From Bordetella genomosp. 10 (GTDB taxonomy: Bacteria > Pseudomonadota > Gammaproteobacteria > Burkholderiales > Burkholderiaceae_B), in assembly GCF_002261225.1 (NCBI RefSeq), contig NZ_NEVM01000001.1:1116001-1180000 (forward strand): DNA of 64,000 bases. The letters run 5' to 3'. Below, in pieces: positions 34,344 to 47,914 of this stretch. The position numbers and the translations under genes were made by a program. The notes beneath the pieces are model-generated. The model saw only the letters and a list, made by a program, of their open reading frames with translations. It made no database searches and was not told where the DNA came from. How positions within the stretch are numbered: the first letter of the stretch is position 1; each line of letters starts with the position of its first letter.

Positions 34344-35465
34344 CTACCCACCGGCGTCGGCGGGCTTGAGGACGCCGCGGCGCATCTGGTCCAGCTCGAT
34401 CGATTCGAACAAGGCCTTGAAGTTGCCTTCGCCGAAGCCGTCGTTGCCTTTGCGCTGGATGATCTCGAAGAAGATCGGGCCGATCTGGTTCTCCGTGAAA
34501 ATCTGCAGCAGCAGCCCGCCGTCCGGCGCGCCGTCCAGCAGGATGCGGTTGCGTTCCAGGCGCGCGGTGTCTTCCCCATGGCCCGGCAGGCGCTTGTCCA
34601 GCAACTCATAATAGGTTTGCGGCGTATCCAGGAAGCGCAGCCCCTTGGCGCGCAGGGCCTCCACCGTGGCGTGGATATCCTCGGTGGCCAGGGCGATGTG
34701 CTGTATCCCCTCGCCGTGATAACGGTCCAGGTATTCCTGGATCTGGCCTTTCTCCGCGGTGCCTTCCTCGTTGATGGGAATGCGGATATTGCCGCAAGGC
34801 GAGGTCATCGCCCTGGACTTCACGCCCGTCACCTTGCCCTCGATGTCGAAATAGCGCACCTCGCGGAAATTGAACAGGCGCTCGTAGAACTCCGCCCACT
34901 CCGCCATGCGCCCCTTGTGGACGTTGTGGGTGAGGTGATCGACCCGGGTGAGGCCGGCGCCGGCGTGATGGAGATCGGCGCGCGCCGTTTCGGGATGGAT
35001 GGGTTCGAAGTCGACGTCGTAGATGCTGATGTCGCCGATGCCGCCATGGCCGGCCTTGCCGCGCCAGCGGTCCACCAGGTAAATCAACGAGTCGCCGATG
35101 CCCTTGATGGCGGGGATGTTCAGCTCCATCGGCCCGCTGTGCGAGTCGAAGCCCCATGCGCCCAGGTCCAGCGCGCGGCGATAGGCCGACGCGGCATCGT
35201 CGACGCGAAAGGCGATGGCGCAGATGGAAGGGCCGTGCAGGCGGGCGAAGCGCTGCGCGAAGGAATCGGGTTCCGCATTGACCAGGAAATTGATGTCGCC
35301 CTGCCGGTAGACCACCACGTCCTTGTGGCGGTGCCTTGCGATGGGCTTGAAGTCCAGCAGTTCGAACACGCGGCGCAGGGCGGCGGGATCGGGGGCGGCG
35401 TATTCGATGAATTCGAATCCGGAGGTGCCCATGGGGTTGGCCCAGGGCTGGAATGCGGTGGTCAT
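34344..35465 (-). CDS. hpd: 4-hydroxyphenylpyruvate dioxygenase
   Basis: A 373-residue iron-dependent dioxygenase. ATG 35465 gives the standard N-terminus ([20 protein letters not shown]). The 2-His-1-Glu iron ligands are H177 (RVDHLTHNV), H256 (IQHIALAT) and E334 ([10 protein letters not shown]). The C-terminal [14 protein letters not shown] is characteristic. It converts 4-hydroxyphenylpyruvate to homogentisate in tyrosine breakdown. A divergent Lrp/AsnC regulator lies 179 bases away, an arrangement that commonly means control of this gene by aromatic amino acids. Confidence 0.97.
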   Translation of the reverse strand: MTTAFQPWANPMGTSGFEFIEYAAPDPAALRRVFELLDFKPIARHRHKDVVVYRQGDINFLVNAEPDSFAQRFARLHGPSICAIAFRVDDAASAYRRALDLGAWGFDSHSGPMELNIPAIKGIGDSLIYLVDRWRGKAGHGGIGDISIYDVDFEPIHPETARADLHHAGAGLTRVDHLTHNVHKGRMAEWAEFYERLFNFREVRYFDIEGKVTGVKSRAMTSPCGNIRIPINEEGTAEKGQIQEYLDRYHGEGIQHIALATEDIHATVEALRAKGLRFLDTPQTYYELLDKRLPGHGEDTARLERNRILLDGAPDGGLLLQIFTENQIGPIFFEIIQRKGNDGFGEGNFKALFESIELDQMRRGVLKPADAGG

Positions 35466-35644
35466 GGCGCGAGTCCCCTTGTCGTCGATGCCCCAGGCCG
35501 CGGGTAAGCGGGCGGGCGGGTCCGTGATGCCGGCATACGAGAAAAATTGTAGGAAAAGTCGGCCGGCAGGTGATTGCGAAAATGCCGATCGCAGGCCCAT
35601 ATTGCGCAATAAAATTGCTGAGTAATAAATATTTGGAGCAGGAA

Positions 35645-36130
35645 ATGTCGGAAATCGAACTCGATAAAACCGATCGCCGCATCCTGGCGGAACTGCAGCG
35701 GGACGGCCGCCTGTCGAACCAGGAGCTGGCGGACCGCGTGTCCCTCTCTCCCAGCCCCTGTCTGCGCCGGGTGCGGCGCCTGGAGGAAGAGGGCTATATC
35801 CGCCGCTACGTCGCCCTGGTCGACCCCGACAAGGTGGGCTTCGGCCTGCTCGCCTACGTGACGATCCGCCTGAACAAGCACAGCGGCGCCAGCCATGCGC
35901 CCATGGCGGATTTCGCCCGGGACGTCCAGGCCTGGCCCGAGGTGGTGGCCTGCTACGCCATGACCGGCGACATGGACTATCTATTGAGAGTGCAGGTGCG
36001 CGACCTGGCGGATTTCTCGCGCTTCGCCATGGATACCTTGATGCAGCACCCGGCGGTCGTCGATATGCGATCCAGCTTCGCGCTGCAGAAGCTGAAGGAG
36101 ACGACGGAGCTGGCGCTGGAGGGACGTTAG
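35645..36130 (+). CDS. Lrp/AsnC family transcriptional regulator
   Basis: A 161-residue regulator. ATG 35645 follows AGCAGGAA. The N-terminal winged helix-turn-helix is clear ([27 protein letters not shown] in two halves, then [21 protein letters not shown]), and the C-terminal RAM domain includes [20 protein letters not shown] and [18 protein letters not shown]. Such proteins form octamers responsive to amino acids. Divergent placement suggests control of the neighbouring hydroxyphenylpyruvate dioxygenase gene. Confidence 0.92.
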   Translation: MSEIELDKTDRRILAELQRDGRLSNQELADRVSLSPSPCLRRVRRLEEEGYIRRYVALVDPDKVGFGLLAYVTIRLNKHSGASHAPMADFARDVQAWPEVVACYAMTGDMDYLLRVQVRDLADFSRFAMDTLMQHPAVVDMRSSFALQKLKETTELALEGR

Positions 36131-36226
36131 CCCCGGCCAAGTCTCCTGGTCGAAGCGCTGGCGAGCGGCAGATTCAGAGGCGGCGGAAGTTCTCAAAGAC
36201 TTTTTGAGGTTTTCTCCCCCCTCGAT

Positions 36227-36256
36227 TTGCGCACGGCCAAAAAACCGTGCTATAGT
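36227..36256 (+). promoter_or_regulatory. Upstream rRNA promoter candidate
   Basis: TTGCGC (36227-36232), an 18-base spacer and TATAGT (36251-36256). The -35 box is imperfect. Transcription would start about 36263, giving a leader of roughly 570 bases. Confidence 0.6.
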
Positions 36257-36494
36257 CTCTTTCTTCGCTGCTCAAACGCAAACGCGACAACGAAGCCGGC
36301 AACGGCTCCGAAGCGCCAGCAGGGTAGCGAAGGTGAAGTGAGATGAGGTCGTTGACGGTTGAGCGCGCAGCGCCGCCCGACACGGTTTCAGCGAGATCCG
36401 GCAACGGATCGAGCAAGGCTGCATTCAGATGCAAGGCGGTGACTTCGACGAAGCACGCAGCGTTTGAAGGAAGTAAAAAAGTTCAGAAATGAAT

Positions 36495-36523
36495 TTGACA
36501 ACTTCGAAAAACTGCTTCATAAT
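36495..36523 (+). promoter_or_regulatory. Main rRNA promoter candidate
   Basis: A consensus TTGACA (36495-36500), exactly 17 bases, then CATAAT (36518-36523). AT-rich sequence (36470-36494) directly upstream resembles an UP element. It is followed about 95 bases later by boxA. Confidence 0.82.
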
Positions 36524-36618
36524 CTCGTTTCTCTGCTGCTGACACAGCGACGCGACGAAAGCCGCCCAGCAAGTCAGGTAAACAGCAGGCAGTACGTAGT
36601 ACCGAATTCAGCAGTACC

Positions 36619-36629
36619 GCTCTTTAACA
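36619..36629 (+). promoter_or_regulatory. boxA antitermination site (rRNA leader)
   Basis: GCTCTTTAACA matches the rRNA boxA consensus bound by NusB/NusE. A second copy lies in the spacer before 23S at 38812-38822. Confidence 0.85.
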
Positions 36630-36829
36630 ACGAAACAACCGATAAGTGTGGGCGCTTGATGCGGATCGCGCGACCGTCGAGCAATCGATGGCGCCAACGA
36701 AATCAAGTGCTCACAAAGAAGTAAGAAATGCGAGACAAAGCAATTTGTCTTGGTTCTCACTTCCTTTGAGCAAATGCGAAATGCGTCCTTGGTCTGGCTT
36801 GCTGGATTAGAGGGCGCGCAAACAGAGAT

Positions 36830-38361
<1,532 letters not shown>

Positions 38362-38480
38362 CAGAGCGAAGCGTGATTGGTGTCAAGCGTTCACACTTAT
38401 CGGTTGTTGATATGGCTGGATCGGTGGCAGGGCAGAGAGGTTTATTTGTCTGTCATCCACAGCGGATCCGATGATTAATT

Positions 38481-38557
38481 GGGTCTGTAGCTCAGTCGGT
38501 TAGAGCACCGTCTTGATAAGGCGGGGGTCGTTGGTTCGAATCCAACCAGACCCACCA
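38481..38557 (+). tRNA. ileT: tRNA-Ile (anticodon GAT)
   Basis: Seventy-seven bases from GGGTCTGTAGCTCAG to CCA. The acceptor stem GGGTCTG pairs with CAGACCC, the anticodon GAT is at 38515-38517, and the T arm has GGTTCGAATCC. CCA is encoded. Position between 16S and 23S is typical. Confidence 0.97.
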
Positions 38558-38592
38558 GGTTTTACGCGGCGCGGTGTATGCGACGGGTAAAT

Positions 38593-38668
38593 GGGGGTGT
38601 AGCTCAGCTGGGAGAGCGCCTGCTTTGCAAGCAGGATGTCATCGGTTCGATCCCGTTCACCTCCACCA
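38593..38668 (+). tRNA. alaT: tRNA-Ala (anticodon TGC)
   Basis: Seventy-six bases from GGGGGTGTAGCTCAGC to CCA. The anticodon stem CCTGC/GCAGG encloses TTTGCAA with TGC at 38626-38628; the T loop is GGTTCGATCCC. CCA is encoded. It lies 35 bases after tRNA-Ile. Confidence 0.97.
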
Positions 38669-39001
38669 CGAATTGCTTGGGTAACCGGGCAAGTGGGTGA
38701 GTAGGCTGATCGTCGGGTCCGTGGAAAGCGAAGAGAGTCCAACGTTTAGGGCTGCATCGAGTGTGATGCAGGGTTAAACGTTGGGTTTTTAATCCAATAA
38801 AGCTGTATATCGTTCTTTAACAATCTGGAAGAAGCAAAACGACAATGTGTTCGTCGAGTAGTTCGAGTGATCGGACGAAAGGTGAATACGGGTTGTGATT
38901 GCATTAATAGTTCTAAAGCAATTTGGAACGGCACAAATGCGATGTCATGTCAGACATTGAATTGAAGGTGGTTGTTTGGTTGTATAGCCATTAGCGTTAT
39001 A
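38669..39001 (+). other. tRNA-23S spacer with boxA
   Basis: This 333-base spacer has no gene. It holds a second boxA (GTTCTTTAACA, 38812-38822) and ends in the 5' half of the 23S processing stem: GTTATAGGATCAAG at 38996-39009 is perfectly complementary to CTTGATCCTATAAC at 41877-41890. An inverted pair CCAACGTTTA/TAAACGTTGG (38740-38783) may form a processing hairpin. Confidence 0.8.
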
Positions 39002-41885
<2,884 letters not shown>

Positions 41886-42110
41886 ATAACCCTGATGGTT
41901 GGTCCGTGTGGCGCGAGTGAGTGGACCTCGTGCCGGCGGACACCAACAACCCCAACGATTCGACACGATGAAATCATCGTGACGTGGCATCGCGTGTGCA
42001 AAGCGATTGCAACCCATCGCCTGAATCTACGAACATACTGTTGTAAGCTTCTTCCCAGATTGGCGCGGCGTGGCTGGTTTACGAACCGGTTCACGACGTG
42101 CAACCCCTTA

Positions 42111-42226
42111 CGCCTGACGACCATAGCGAGGTGGTCCCACTCCTTCCCATCCCGAACAGGACAGTGAAACGCCTTTGCGCCGATGATAGTGGACGGACGT
42201 CTGTGAAAGTAGGTCATCGTCAGGCT
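42111..42226 (+). rRNA. rrf: 5S ribosomal RNA
   Basis: About 115 bases. Helix I pairs GCCTGACGACC (42112) with GGTCATCGTCAGGC (ending 42225). The loop landmarks CCCATCCCGAACAGGAC and GTGAAAGTAGG are present. It lies about 225 bases after 23S. Confidence 0.96.
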
Positions 42227-42236
42227 CTTATTGTGC

Positions 42237-42271
42237 AAACCCCCGCTGGTGATCCAGCGGGGGTTTGTTTT
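42237..42271 (+). terminator. rRNA operon terminator 1
   Basis: A 13-base perfect stem (AAACCCCCGCTGG / CCAGCGGGGGTTT) with a TGAT loop, followed by GTTTTT. It lies 11 bases after 5S. Confidence 0.95.
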
Positions 42272-42346
42272 TATGCGCTCGGTTTATGCGCACGGAAAAT
42301 AGCTGTGCTCGGTTGACGCGCACACGAACAAACAAGCCCTCATGCA

Positions 42347-42382
42347 AAGGCCCGCCTGGTCATCCAGGCGGGCCTTGTTCTT
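42347..42382 (+). terminator. rRNA operon terminator 2
   Basis: A 13-base perfect stem (AAGGCCCGCCTGG / CCAGGCGGGCCTT) with a TCAT loop, then GTTCTTT. It resembles terminator 1 in layout, and a related sequence (GCTCGGTT...CGCAC) follows or precedes each, suggesting duplication. Confidence 0.88.
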
Positions 42383-42389
42383 TGATAAA

Positions 42390-42426
42390 GCCTGACGATG
42401 CAAGCCTTTCTTGCATCATCGTCAGC
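42390..42426 (+). repeat. Hairpin resembling a collapsed 5S rRNA remnant
   Basis: GCCTGACGA (42390-42398) and CATCGTCAG (42417-42425) equal the first and last bases of the 5S helix I seen 275 bases upstream; between them is only a short hairpin GATGCAAG...CTTGCATC. There is no T-run, so it is not an obvious terminator. Confidence 0.6.
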
Positions 42427-42521
42427 AAATAACAACGTCCGGCGCGCCCCCTTCCGGCGGGGCGCGCGCGCTTTTCGATGTGGGGTAACATTGTCCGGCA
42501 CTATTCAGAAGGAGCTGCATC

Positions 42522-42887
42522 GTGAGTGAATCCCAGATCCCTGTTACCTCCAACGGCCTCGATCTGCGCACGCTGACGCATGTCGCATACGGATTGTTCG
42601 CGATCGGCTTTCTCACCGGCGGCGTGCTTTGCATGGCGACCATCGCCAGCGTCGTCCTCATGTACGTCAAGCGCGCCGACACCGCCGGCACCTTTTATGC
42701 CAGCCACTTCGACTGGCTGTTGCGCACGTTCTGGTGGGCGCTGCTGTGGCTGGCCATCAGCGCCGTCGCGACGCTGATCCTGCTGGGCTGGATCGGCGTG
42801 GTCGCCACCATGGTGTGGGTGCTCTATCGCCTGATCAAGGGCTGGCTGGCCCTGCTGGAAGGGCGTGGACCCGCTGCCTATGCATAA
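42522..42887 (+). CDS. Small DUF4870-like membrane protein
   Basis: A 121-residue protein with three hydrophobic helices: LFAIGFLTGGVLCMATIASVVL, FWWALLWLAISAVATLILLGW and GVVATMVWVLYRLIKGWLALL. The HFDWLLRTFWW segment between them fits the DUF4870/Tic20-like family of small membrane proteins, often found in beta- and gammaproteobacteria with no established function. The GTG start at 42522 has AGGAG upstream. It stands alone between the rRNA operon and a bidirectional terminator. Confidence 0.78.
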   Translation: MSESQIPVTSNGLDLRTLTHVAYGLFAIGFLTGGVLCMATIASVVLMYVKRADTAGTFYASHFDWLLRTFWWALLWLAISAVATLILLGWIGVVATMVWVLYRLIKGWLALLEGRGPAAYA

Positions 42888-42998
42888 AGCATCCAGGCCG
42901 CGGCGCAGCCGCGTAAGGGATGCGATGCGCGGTACGTGATGCCGCGCTACACAATGCGCATGATGCCGCGCGATGCGCGGCGACAGGCAGGCGAAAAG

Positions 42999-43030
42999 AA
43001 AATGGCTGGCGCGATGCCAGCCATTTTTTT
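42999..43030. terminator. Bidirectional terminator
   Basis: A 12-base stem (AAAATGGCTGGC / GCCAGCCATTTT) with a five-base loop, A-run on the left and seven T on the right. It serves the rightward membrane-protein gene and probably the leftward SWIB gene. Confidence 0.92.
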
Positions 43031-43108
43031 ATTCGTCTCGGCAGGAGCGCCGCATCTGCGCAACGGGCAGCATGCAGGGCACGCCTCCTGCTGATCTCGC
43101 CGTGGCGA

Positions 43109-43387
43109 TTACTTCAGGTGCGCATTGACCAGCTTGGTCAATTCGAACATCGATACCTGGTCCTTGCCGAACAACGGACGAAGCTTGTCGTCAGCGTTGA
43201 TATTGCGCTTGTTGCTGGCGTCTTGCAGGTTGTGCTTCTTGATGTATTCCCAGATCTTCTTGGTGACCTCGGTACGCGGCACAGCCTCGGGGCCGATGAC
43301 GGCAGCCAGGTCCGCGCTGGGGGTCAGCGGCTTCATGAACGCGGCATTCGGCTTGCGGGCAGTGGCGGTTTTGGAGGGGGTGGCCAT
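43109..43387 (-). CDS. SWIB/MDM2 domain protein
   Basis: A 92-residue protein starting at ATG 43387 behind AGGAGAG. After a short Lys/Thr/Ala-rich lead, the SWIB domain is clear: MKPLTPSADLAAVIG, PRTEVTKKIWEYIKKHNLQD and INADDKLRPLFGKDQVSMFELTKLV. In eukaryotes this fold occurs in chromatin remodelling complexes; in Chlamydia and betaproteobacteria stand-alone SWIB proteins are presumed to bind DNA or condense it. Function here is unproven. Confidence 0.92.
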   Translation of the reverse strand: MATPSKTATARKPNAAFMKPLTPSADLAAVIGPEAVPRTEVTKKIWEYIKKHNLQDASNKRNINADDKLRPLFGKDQVSMFELTKLVNAHLK

Positions 43388-43537
43388 AATCCGGCTCTCC
43401 TTCTCTGAGTGTTGGAAAATTGAATCCTGCGGCCGGAGCATAACGTGTCTAGGCAGTAAAGACAAAGGCATTTATCGTCTGTAGCAACTAAAATCACCTG
43501 CGAATCTTTACAACTCGGATTTCTGTAACCTTCCTCC

Positions 43538-44731
43538 ATGTACCCACGTTCACCACTGGAATCGATCCGGTTATTTCACGACGAATTGACCGCGATACGC
43601 AGGGATTTGCATGCACATCCCGAATTGGGCTTTGAAGAGGTGCGCACGTCGGGCATCGTGGCGGGCGGCCTGCAAGCCCTGGGCATCGAAGTGCATCGCG
43701 GCATCGGCAAGACCGGCGTGGTGGGCGTGATCCGCGGCAAGCAGTGCGACAGCGGCCGCATGATAGGCCTGCGCGCGGACATGGACGCCTTGCCGATGAC
43801 CGAGGACAACGATTTCGGCCATCGCTCCACCAAGGAAGGCTTGATGCACGGTTGCGGCCACGACGGCCACACGACCATGCTGTTGGGCGCGGCGCGCTAC
43901 CTGGCGCAGACGCGCAACTTCGACGGCACCGCGGTATTGATCTTCCAGCCCGCCGAGGAAGGACGCGGCGGCGCCAAGGCCATGATGGAAGACGGCTTGT
44001 TCGACACCTTTCCCTGCGACGCCATCTACGCGCTGCATAACTGGCCCGGCCTGCCGCCCGGCACGGTGGGCATCAATCCCGGGCCCATGATGGCGGCCGC
44101 CGATCGTTTCGAGATCACGATCGACGGGCGCGGCGGCCACGGCGCGCATCCTTACCAGACCATCGATCCGGTGGTGGTGGCGGGACACCTGATCACGGCC
44201 TTGCAGACCATCGTGTCGCGCAACGTCAATCCGCTGGATTCGGCCGTGCTGTCCATCGGTTCGATGCAGGCGGGCCATCCCGGCGCGATGAGCGTGATTC
44301 CGCGCGAGGCCAGGCTGGTCGGCACCGTGCGCACCTTCCGCAAGACGGTGCAGGAATTGGTGGAAAAGCGCATGACGGAACTGGCCACCTCGATCGCCGG
44401 CGCCTTCGGCGCCACGGCCACGGTGCGCTATGAGCGCATCTATCCCGCCACGCTGAATACGCCGCAGCACGCCAACCTGGTGGCCGATATCGCCACCGAG
44501 ATGATAGGCAAAGAGAACGTGGTCCGCGACCTGGTGCCGTCCATGGGCTCGGAAGATTTTTCCTTCATGCTGCAGGCGCGGCCCGGCGCCTATTTCCGCC
44601 TGGGGCAGGGCGGCGCCGAGTCCGGCTGCACCCTGCATAATTCCCACTTCGACTTCAACGACGCGGTGATCCCGCTGGGCAGCGCGATGTTTTGCGCCCT
44701 GGCCGAGCGCGGCATGCCGCTGCCGGAGTAA
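43538..44731 (+). CDS. M20 family amidohydrolase (hippurate hydrolase-like)
   Basis: A 397-residue zinc peptidase of the M20D group. Motifs in order: [27 protein letters not shown] (catalytic Asp), [34 protein letters not shown] (metal and catalytic Glu), [16 protein letters not shown] of the dimerisation domain, and HNSHFDFND near the end. Such enzymes release amino acids from N-acyl conjugates (hippurate, N-acetyl or indole-acetyl amino acids). Exact substrate unknown. It precedes pyrC by 113 bases on the same strand. Confidence 0.92.
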   Translation: MYPRSPLESIRLFHDELTAIRRDLHAHPELGFEEVRTSGIVAGGLQALGIEVHRGIGKTGVVGVIRGKQCDSGRMIGLRADMDALPMTEDNDFGHRSTKEGLMHGCGHDGHTTMLLGAARYLAQTRNFDGTAVLIFQPAEEGRGGAKAMMEDGLFDTFPCDAIYALHNWPGLPPGTVGINPGPMMAAADRFEITIDGRGGHGAHPYQTIDPVVVAGHLITALQTIVSRNVNPLDSAVLSIGSMQAGHPGAMSVIPREARLVGTVRTFRKTVQELVEKRMTELATSIAGAFGATATVRYERIYPATLNTPQHANLVADIATEMIGKENVVRDLVPSMGSEDFSFMLQARPGAYFRLGQGGAESGCTLHNSHFDFNDAVIPLGSAMFCALAERGMPLPE

Positions 44732-44844
44732 AGTCTCCGGATCGGCCTTGCTGCCGCCCCATTGCCCGCCGTCCTCGATGCCCCGTCCGCGCCGCGGCGG
44801 GGCCCAACCCCCGGACCGCCCCGCGCGGCCGTATTGAACAACGC

Positions 44845-45918
44845 ATGACGCTTATGACTACCTCCACGCCCGCGCTCCTGACCATCACGCGCCCCGACGA
44901 TTGGCACCTGCACCTGCGCGACGGCGAAGCGCTGGACGCCGTCGTGCCCGACACCGCGCGCCAGTTCGCCCGCGCCATCATCATGCCCAACCTCAAGCCG
45001 CCGGTGACCACCACCGCGCAGGCGCTGGCCTACCGCGACCGCATCCTGGCGGCGCTGGCCAAGGCGGATATGAACGAGGACGCGTTCCAGCCCTTGATGA
45101 CGCTTTACCTGACCGACAACACTTCGGCGGAAGAAATCGTGCGCGCCAGCGAATCGGGCCTGGTGCATGCCGTGAAGCTGTATCCGGCCGGCGCCACCAC
45201 GAACTCGGCGGCCGGCGTCACGGACCTGCTGGGCAAGTGCCGTCCGGCGCTGGAGGCCTTGCAGAAACAGGGCATGCCCTTGCTGGTGCATGGCGAGGTC
45301 ACCGACCCCGCCACCGACGTGTTCGACCGCGAGGCCCTGTTCATCGACCGCGTCATGCTGCCGCTGCGCAAGGCCTTTCCCGAGCTGAAGGTGGTGTTCG
45401 AGCACATCACCACCAAGGAAGGCGCGCATTACGTGCGCGATGCCGAAGGGCCGATCGCCGCGACCATCACGCCGCAACACCTGCTGTACAACCGCAACGC
45501 GATTTTCACCGGCGGCGTGCGGCCGCATTACTACTGCCTGCCCATCCTCAAGCGCGAAGTGCACCGCGTGGCGCTGGTCGAGGCCGCGGTCAGCGGCAGT
45601 CCCCGCTTTTTCCTGGGCACCGACAGCGCCCCGCACGCGCGCGGCCTGAAGGAGCATGCCTGCGGTTGCGCCGGCTGTTATAGCGCCTTGCACGCCATGT
45701 CGCTGTACGCGCAGGCCTTCGACGCGGCGCGCGCCCTGGACAAGCTGGAAGGCTTCGCCAGCCATCACGGGCCGGACTTCTACGGCCTGCCGCGCAACAC
45801 CGGCACGCTGACACTGGTGCGCCAGCCCTACGCGATTCCGGAAGAGCTGCCGTACGGTTCGACGACGCTGGTGCCCCTGGCCGCGGGCGAAACGCTGGAT
45901 TGGCAGGTGCAGGCCTGA
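44845..45918 (+). CDS. pyrC: Dihydroorotase
   Basis: A 357-residue class II (E. coli PyrC-type) dihydroorotase. Zinc ligands H21 and H23 are in DDWHLHLRD, the carboxylated lysine is K111 ([13 protein letters not shown]), further ligands are H149 (LVHGEV) and H187 (FEHITT), and the catalytic Asp is in [11 protein letters not shown]. It closes carbamoyl aspartate to dihydroorotate in pyrimidine synthesis. ATG 44845 is used; a second ATG lies three codons later. The neighbouring genes are not pyrimidine-related. Confidence 0.95.
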   Translation: MTLMTTSTPALLTITRPDDWHLHLRDGEALDAVVPDTARQFARAIIMPNLKPPVTTTAQALAYRDRILAALAKADMNEDAFQPLMTLYLTDNTSAEEIVRASESGLVHAVKLYPAGATTNSAAGVTDLLGKCRPALEALQKQGMPLLVHGEVTDPATDVFDREALFIDRVMLPLRKAFPELKVVFEHITTKEGAHYVRDAEGPIAATITPQHLLYNRNAIFTGGVRPHYYCLPILKREVHRVALVEAAVSGSPRFFLGTDSAPHARGLKEHACGCAGCYSALHAMSLYAQAFDAARALDKLEGFASHHGPDFYGLPRNTGTLTLVRQPYAIPEELPYGSTTLVPLAAGETLDWQVQA

Positions 45919-46016
45919 AAGGTCGGAAGGACCCCAAAGGCTCCCGAAGGACCTGAGGGCGCGGAGGACCTGAAGGCCCCGAAGGACGGGAAAACTCCGA
46001 AGCCCGCGGCCCGTCC
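45919..46016. repeat. Degenerate GAAGGACC repeat between pyrC and uup
   Basis: The 98-base gap between convergent genes is built from imperfect copies of GGAAGGACC / GAAGGACCTGAGG / GAGGACCTGAAGG. At least five copies can be recognised. No terminator with a T-run is evident. Confidence 0.6.
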
Positions 46017-47846
46017 TCAGCTCGCGTCGCGCCGCGCTTCGAGCGCTTCCCAGCGCTCGAATTTCGCTTCCAGTTCCTTCTCGATCTCGCCGATGCGCGC
46101 ATTGATGCGGGCCACTTCGTCCGGGGCGTCGCGGTAAAGCGAGCCGTCGGCCAGCTTGCCGGACAGTCCTTCCTGTTCGGCCTCGAGCGCGGCGATGGCG
46201 TCCGGCAGGCCTTCCAGTTCGCGGGTTTCCCAACTGCTCAGGCGGGAGACCTTGGCCGGCTTCGGGCGCGCCGCGGCCGGCGCGCTCTTCGCCTCGGCCG
46301 CGGGCTCGGGGGCTGCCGGCACCGACGCCGGCTCTGGCGTCGGCGCGATTACGCGGCGTTGCGGCAGCCAGTCGTCGTAGCCGCCGACATAGTCGTTCCA
46401 GATGCCGGGGCCGTCGTTGGCGATGGTCTGCGTCACGACGTTGTTGAGGAATTCACGGTCGTGGCTGACCAGCAGCACCGTGCCGGTGTATTCCTGGAGC
46501 AGCGCCTCCAGCAGTTCCAGCGTCTCGATGTCCAGGTCGTTGGTCGGTTCGTCCAGCACCAGGACGTTGGCCGGCCGGGCGAACAGGCGCGCCAGCAGCA
46601 GGCGTGCGCGCTCGCCGCCGGACAGGCTGCTGACCGGCGAGCCGGCGCGCGCGGGCGAGAAGAGGAAATCGCCCAGGTAGCTCATGACGTGCTTGCGCGT
46701 GCCGCCGATCTCCACCCACTCGCTGCCCGGGCTGATCACGTCGGCCAGGGTGTCGGTTTCGTTGAGCTGGGCGCGCATCTGGTCGAAGTACGCGACCTCG
46801 ACGTTGGCGCCCATGCGCACGGTGCCGCTGTCGGGCTGCAGGCGGCCCAGCATCAGCTTGAGCAGCGTGGTCTTGCCGGCGCCGTTCGGGCCGATGATGC
46901 CGATGCGGTCGCCGCGCAGCAGCGTGGTGGAATAGTCCTTGACCACCTCGCGGCCGTCGAAGGCCTTGCTGACGTGTTCGAGTTCGGCCACCAGCTTGCC
47001 GGAACGCTGGCCCTCGGCCAGCGCCAGGTTGACGTTGCCCAGGCGTTCGCGCCGTTCGGCCCGTTCGACGCGCAGCCGTTCGAGCCGCCGCACGCGGCCC
47101 TCGTTGCGCGTGCGGCGCGCCTCCACGCCCTTGCGGATCCAGACTTCCTCCTGCGCCAGCAGCTTGTCGAAGCGCGCCTGTTCCAGCCGCTCCGATTCCA
47201 GCCATTGCGCCTTGCGCTCCTGCCATTGCGAGAAATTGCCGGGGAAGCTGAGCAGGCGGCCGCGATCGAGTTCGACGATGCGCGTCGCGATGGCGTCGAG
47301 GAAGCGGCGGTCGTGGGTGATGATGACGGCGCTGCCTTTCCAGCCCCGCAGCAGTTCTTCCAGCCAGGCGATGCCGTCGAAGTCCAGGTGGTTGGTGGGC
47401 TCGTCCAGCAGCAGCAGGTCCGGGTTGCCGGCCAATGCGCGCGCCAGCGCGACGCGCTTGCGGGTGCCGCCGGACAGGCCGGCGACGGGCGCGTCGGTGG
47501 GCAGGCCCAGGCGTTCCAGCAGCGAGCGCACGCGCGAGGCGCGTTGCCAGTCCTCGTGGTCCTCGTCGGTGCTGTTGACGGCGTCGAAGACCGTCATGGT
47601 CTCGTCGAGTTCGGGTTCCTGCTCCACCGTGGCGACGCGCAGGCCGGAGGCGCGCGCGACGTCGCCGTCGTCCGGCTGCGCGCGGCCGTCGAGCAGGCGC
47701 AGCATCGAGGACTTGCCGGCGCCGTTGCGTCCGATCAGGCCGATGCGTTCGCCGGCCTGGATGGAAAAGTCGGCGTGGTCCAGCAGCGGGTGGTGGCCGA
47801 AGGCCAACTGGACGTCGGTGAAGGTGATGAGGGTGGTGGGAGCCAT
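46017..47846 (-). CDS. uup: ABC-F ATPase Uup-like
   Basis: A 609-residue soluble protein with two ABC ATPase domains and no membrane segment. The first domain has Walker A GRNGAGKSS, signature LSGGTRKRV and Walker B LLLDEPTNHLD; the second has GPNGAGKTT, LSGGERARL and VLVLDEPTNDLD. The region between carries basic coiled-coil helices (RRTRNEGRVRRLERLRVERAERRERLG in parts). The C-terminal coiled coil (from about 540) is typical of Uup, which binds DNA and ribosomes and affects transposon excision and ribosome function. It converges on pyrC. ATG 47846 is the first start with the ABC N-terminus. Confidence 0.92.
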   Translation of the reverse strand: MAPTTLITFTDVQLAFGHHPLLDHADFSIQAGERIGLIGRNGAGKSSMLRLLDGRAQPDDGDVARASGLRVATVEQEPELDETMTVFDAVNSTDEDHEDWQRASRVRSLLERLGLPTDAPVAGLSGGTRKRVALARALAGNPDLLLLDEPTNHLDFDGIAWLEELLRGWKGSAVIITHDRRFLDAIATRIVELDRGRLLSFPGNFSQWQERKAQWLESERLEQARFDKLLAQEEVWIRKGVEARRTRNEGRVRRLERLRVERAERRERLGNVNLALAEGQRSGKLVAELEHVSKAFDGREVVKDYSTTLLRGDRIGIIGPNGAGKTTLLKLMLGRLQPDSGTVRMGANVEVAYFDQMRAQLNETDTLADVISPGSEWVEIGGTRKHVMSYLGDFLFSPARAGSPVSSLSGGERARLLLARLFARPANVLVLDEPTNDLDIETLELLEALLQEYTGTVLLVSHDREFLNNVVTQTIANDGPGIWNDYVGGYDDWLPQRRVIAPTPEPASVPAAPEPAAEAKSAPAAARPKPAKVSRLSSWETRELEGLPDAIAALEAEQEGLSGKLADGSLYRDAPDEVARINARIGEIEKELEAKFERWEALEARRDAS

Positions 47847-47914
47847 GAGCGGCGAGGCAGGTCGATGCAAACCGCTATTGTCGCAGGAAGCCGGGGCGGT
47901 TCAATGCAGGCGGC

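Larger units (their letters stand above)
36131..36829 (+). other. rRNA operon promoter and leader region
   Basis: This 700-base stretch holds at least two promoter candidates (see separate entries), a boxA antitermination site at 36619-36629 (GCTCTTTAACA) and the upstream half of the 16S processing stem. Bases 36634-36650 (AACAACCGATAAGTGTG) are perfectly complementary to 38392-38408 after 16S. I see no protein gene; an 86-codon open frame at 36464-36724 covers the promoter and boxA and is not credible. Confidence 0.85.

Noticed and set aside
36464..36724. Small 86-codon gene in the rRNA leader
   Set aside because: It spans the main rRNA promoter, boxA and the processing stem, and has no ribosome binding site.
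42905..42985. GATGCGCGG / GATGCCGCG repeated words as a tandem repeat element
   Set aside because: Copies are few, irregular and simple in composition; similar words appear by chance in this GC-rich sequence.
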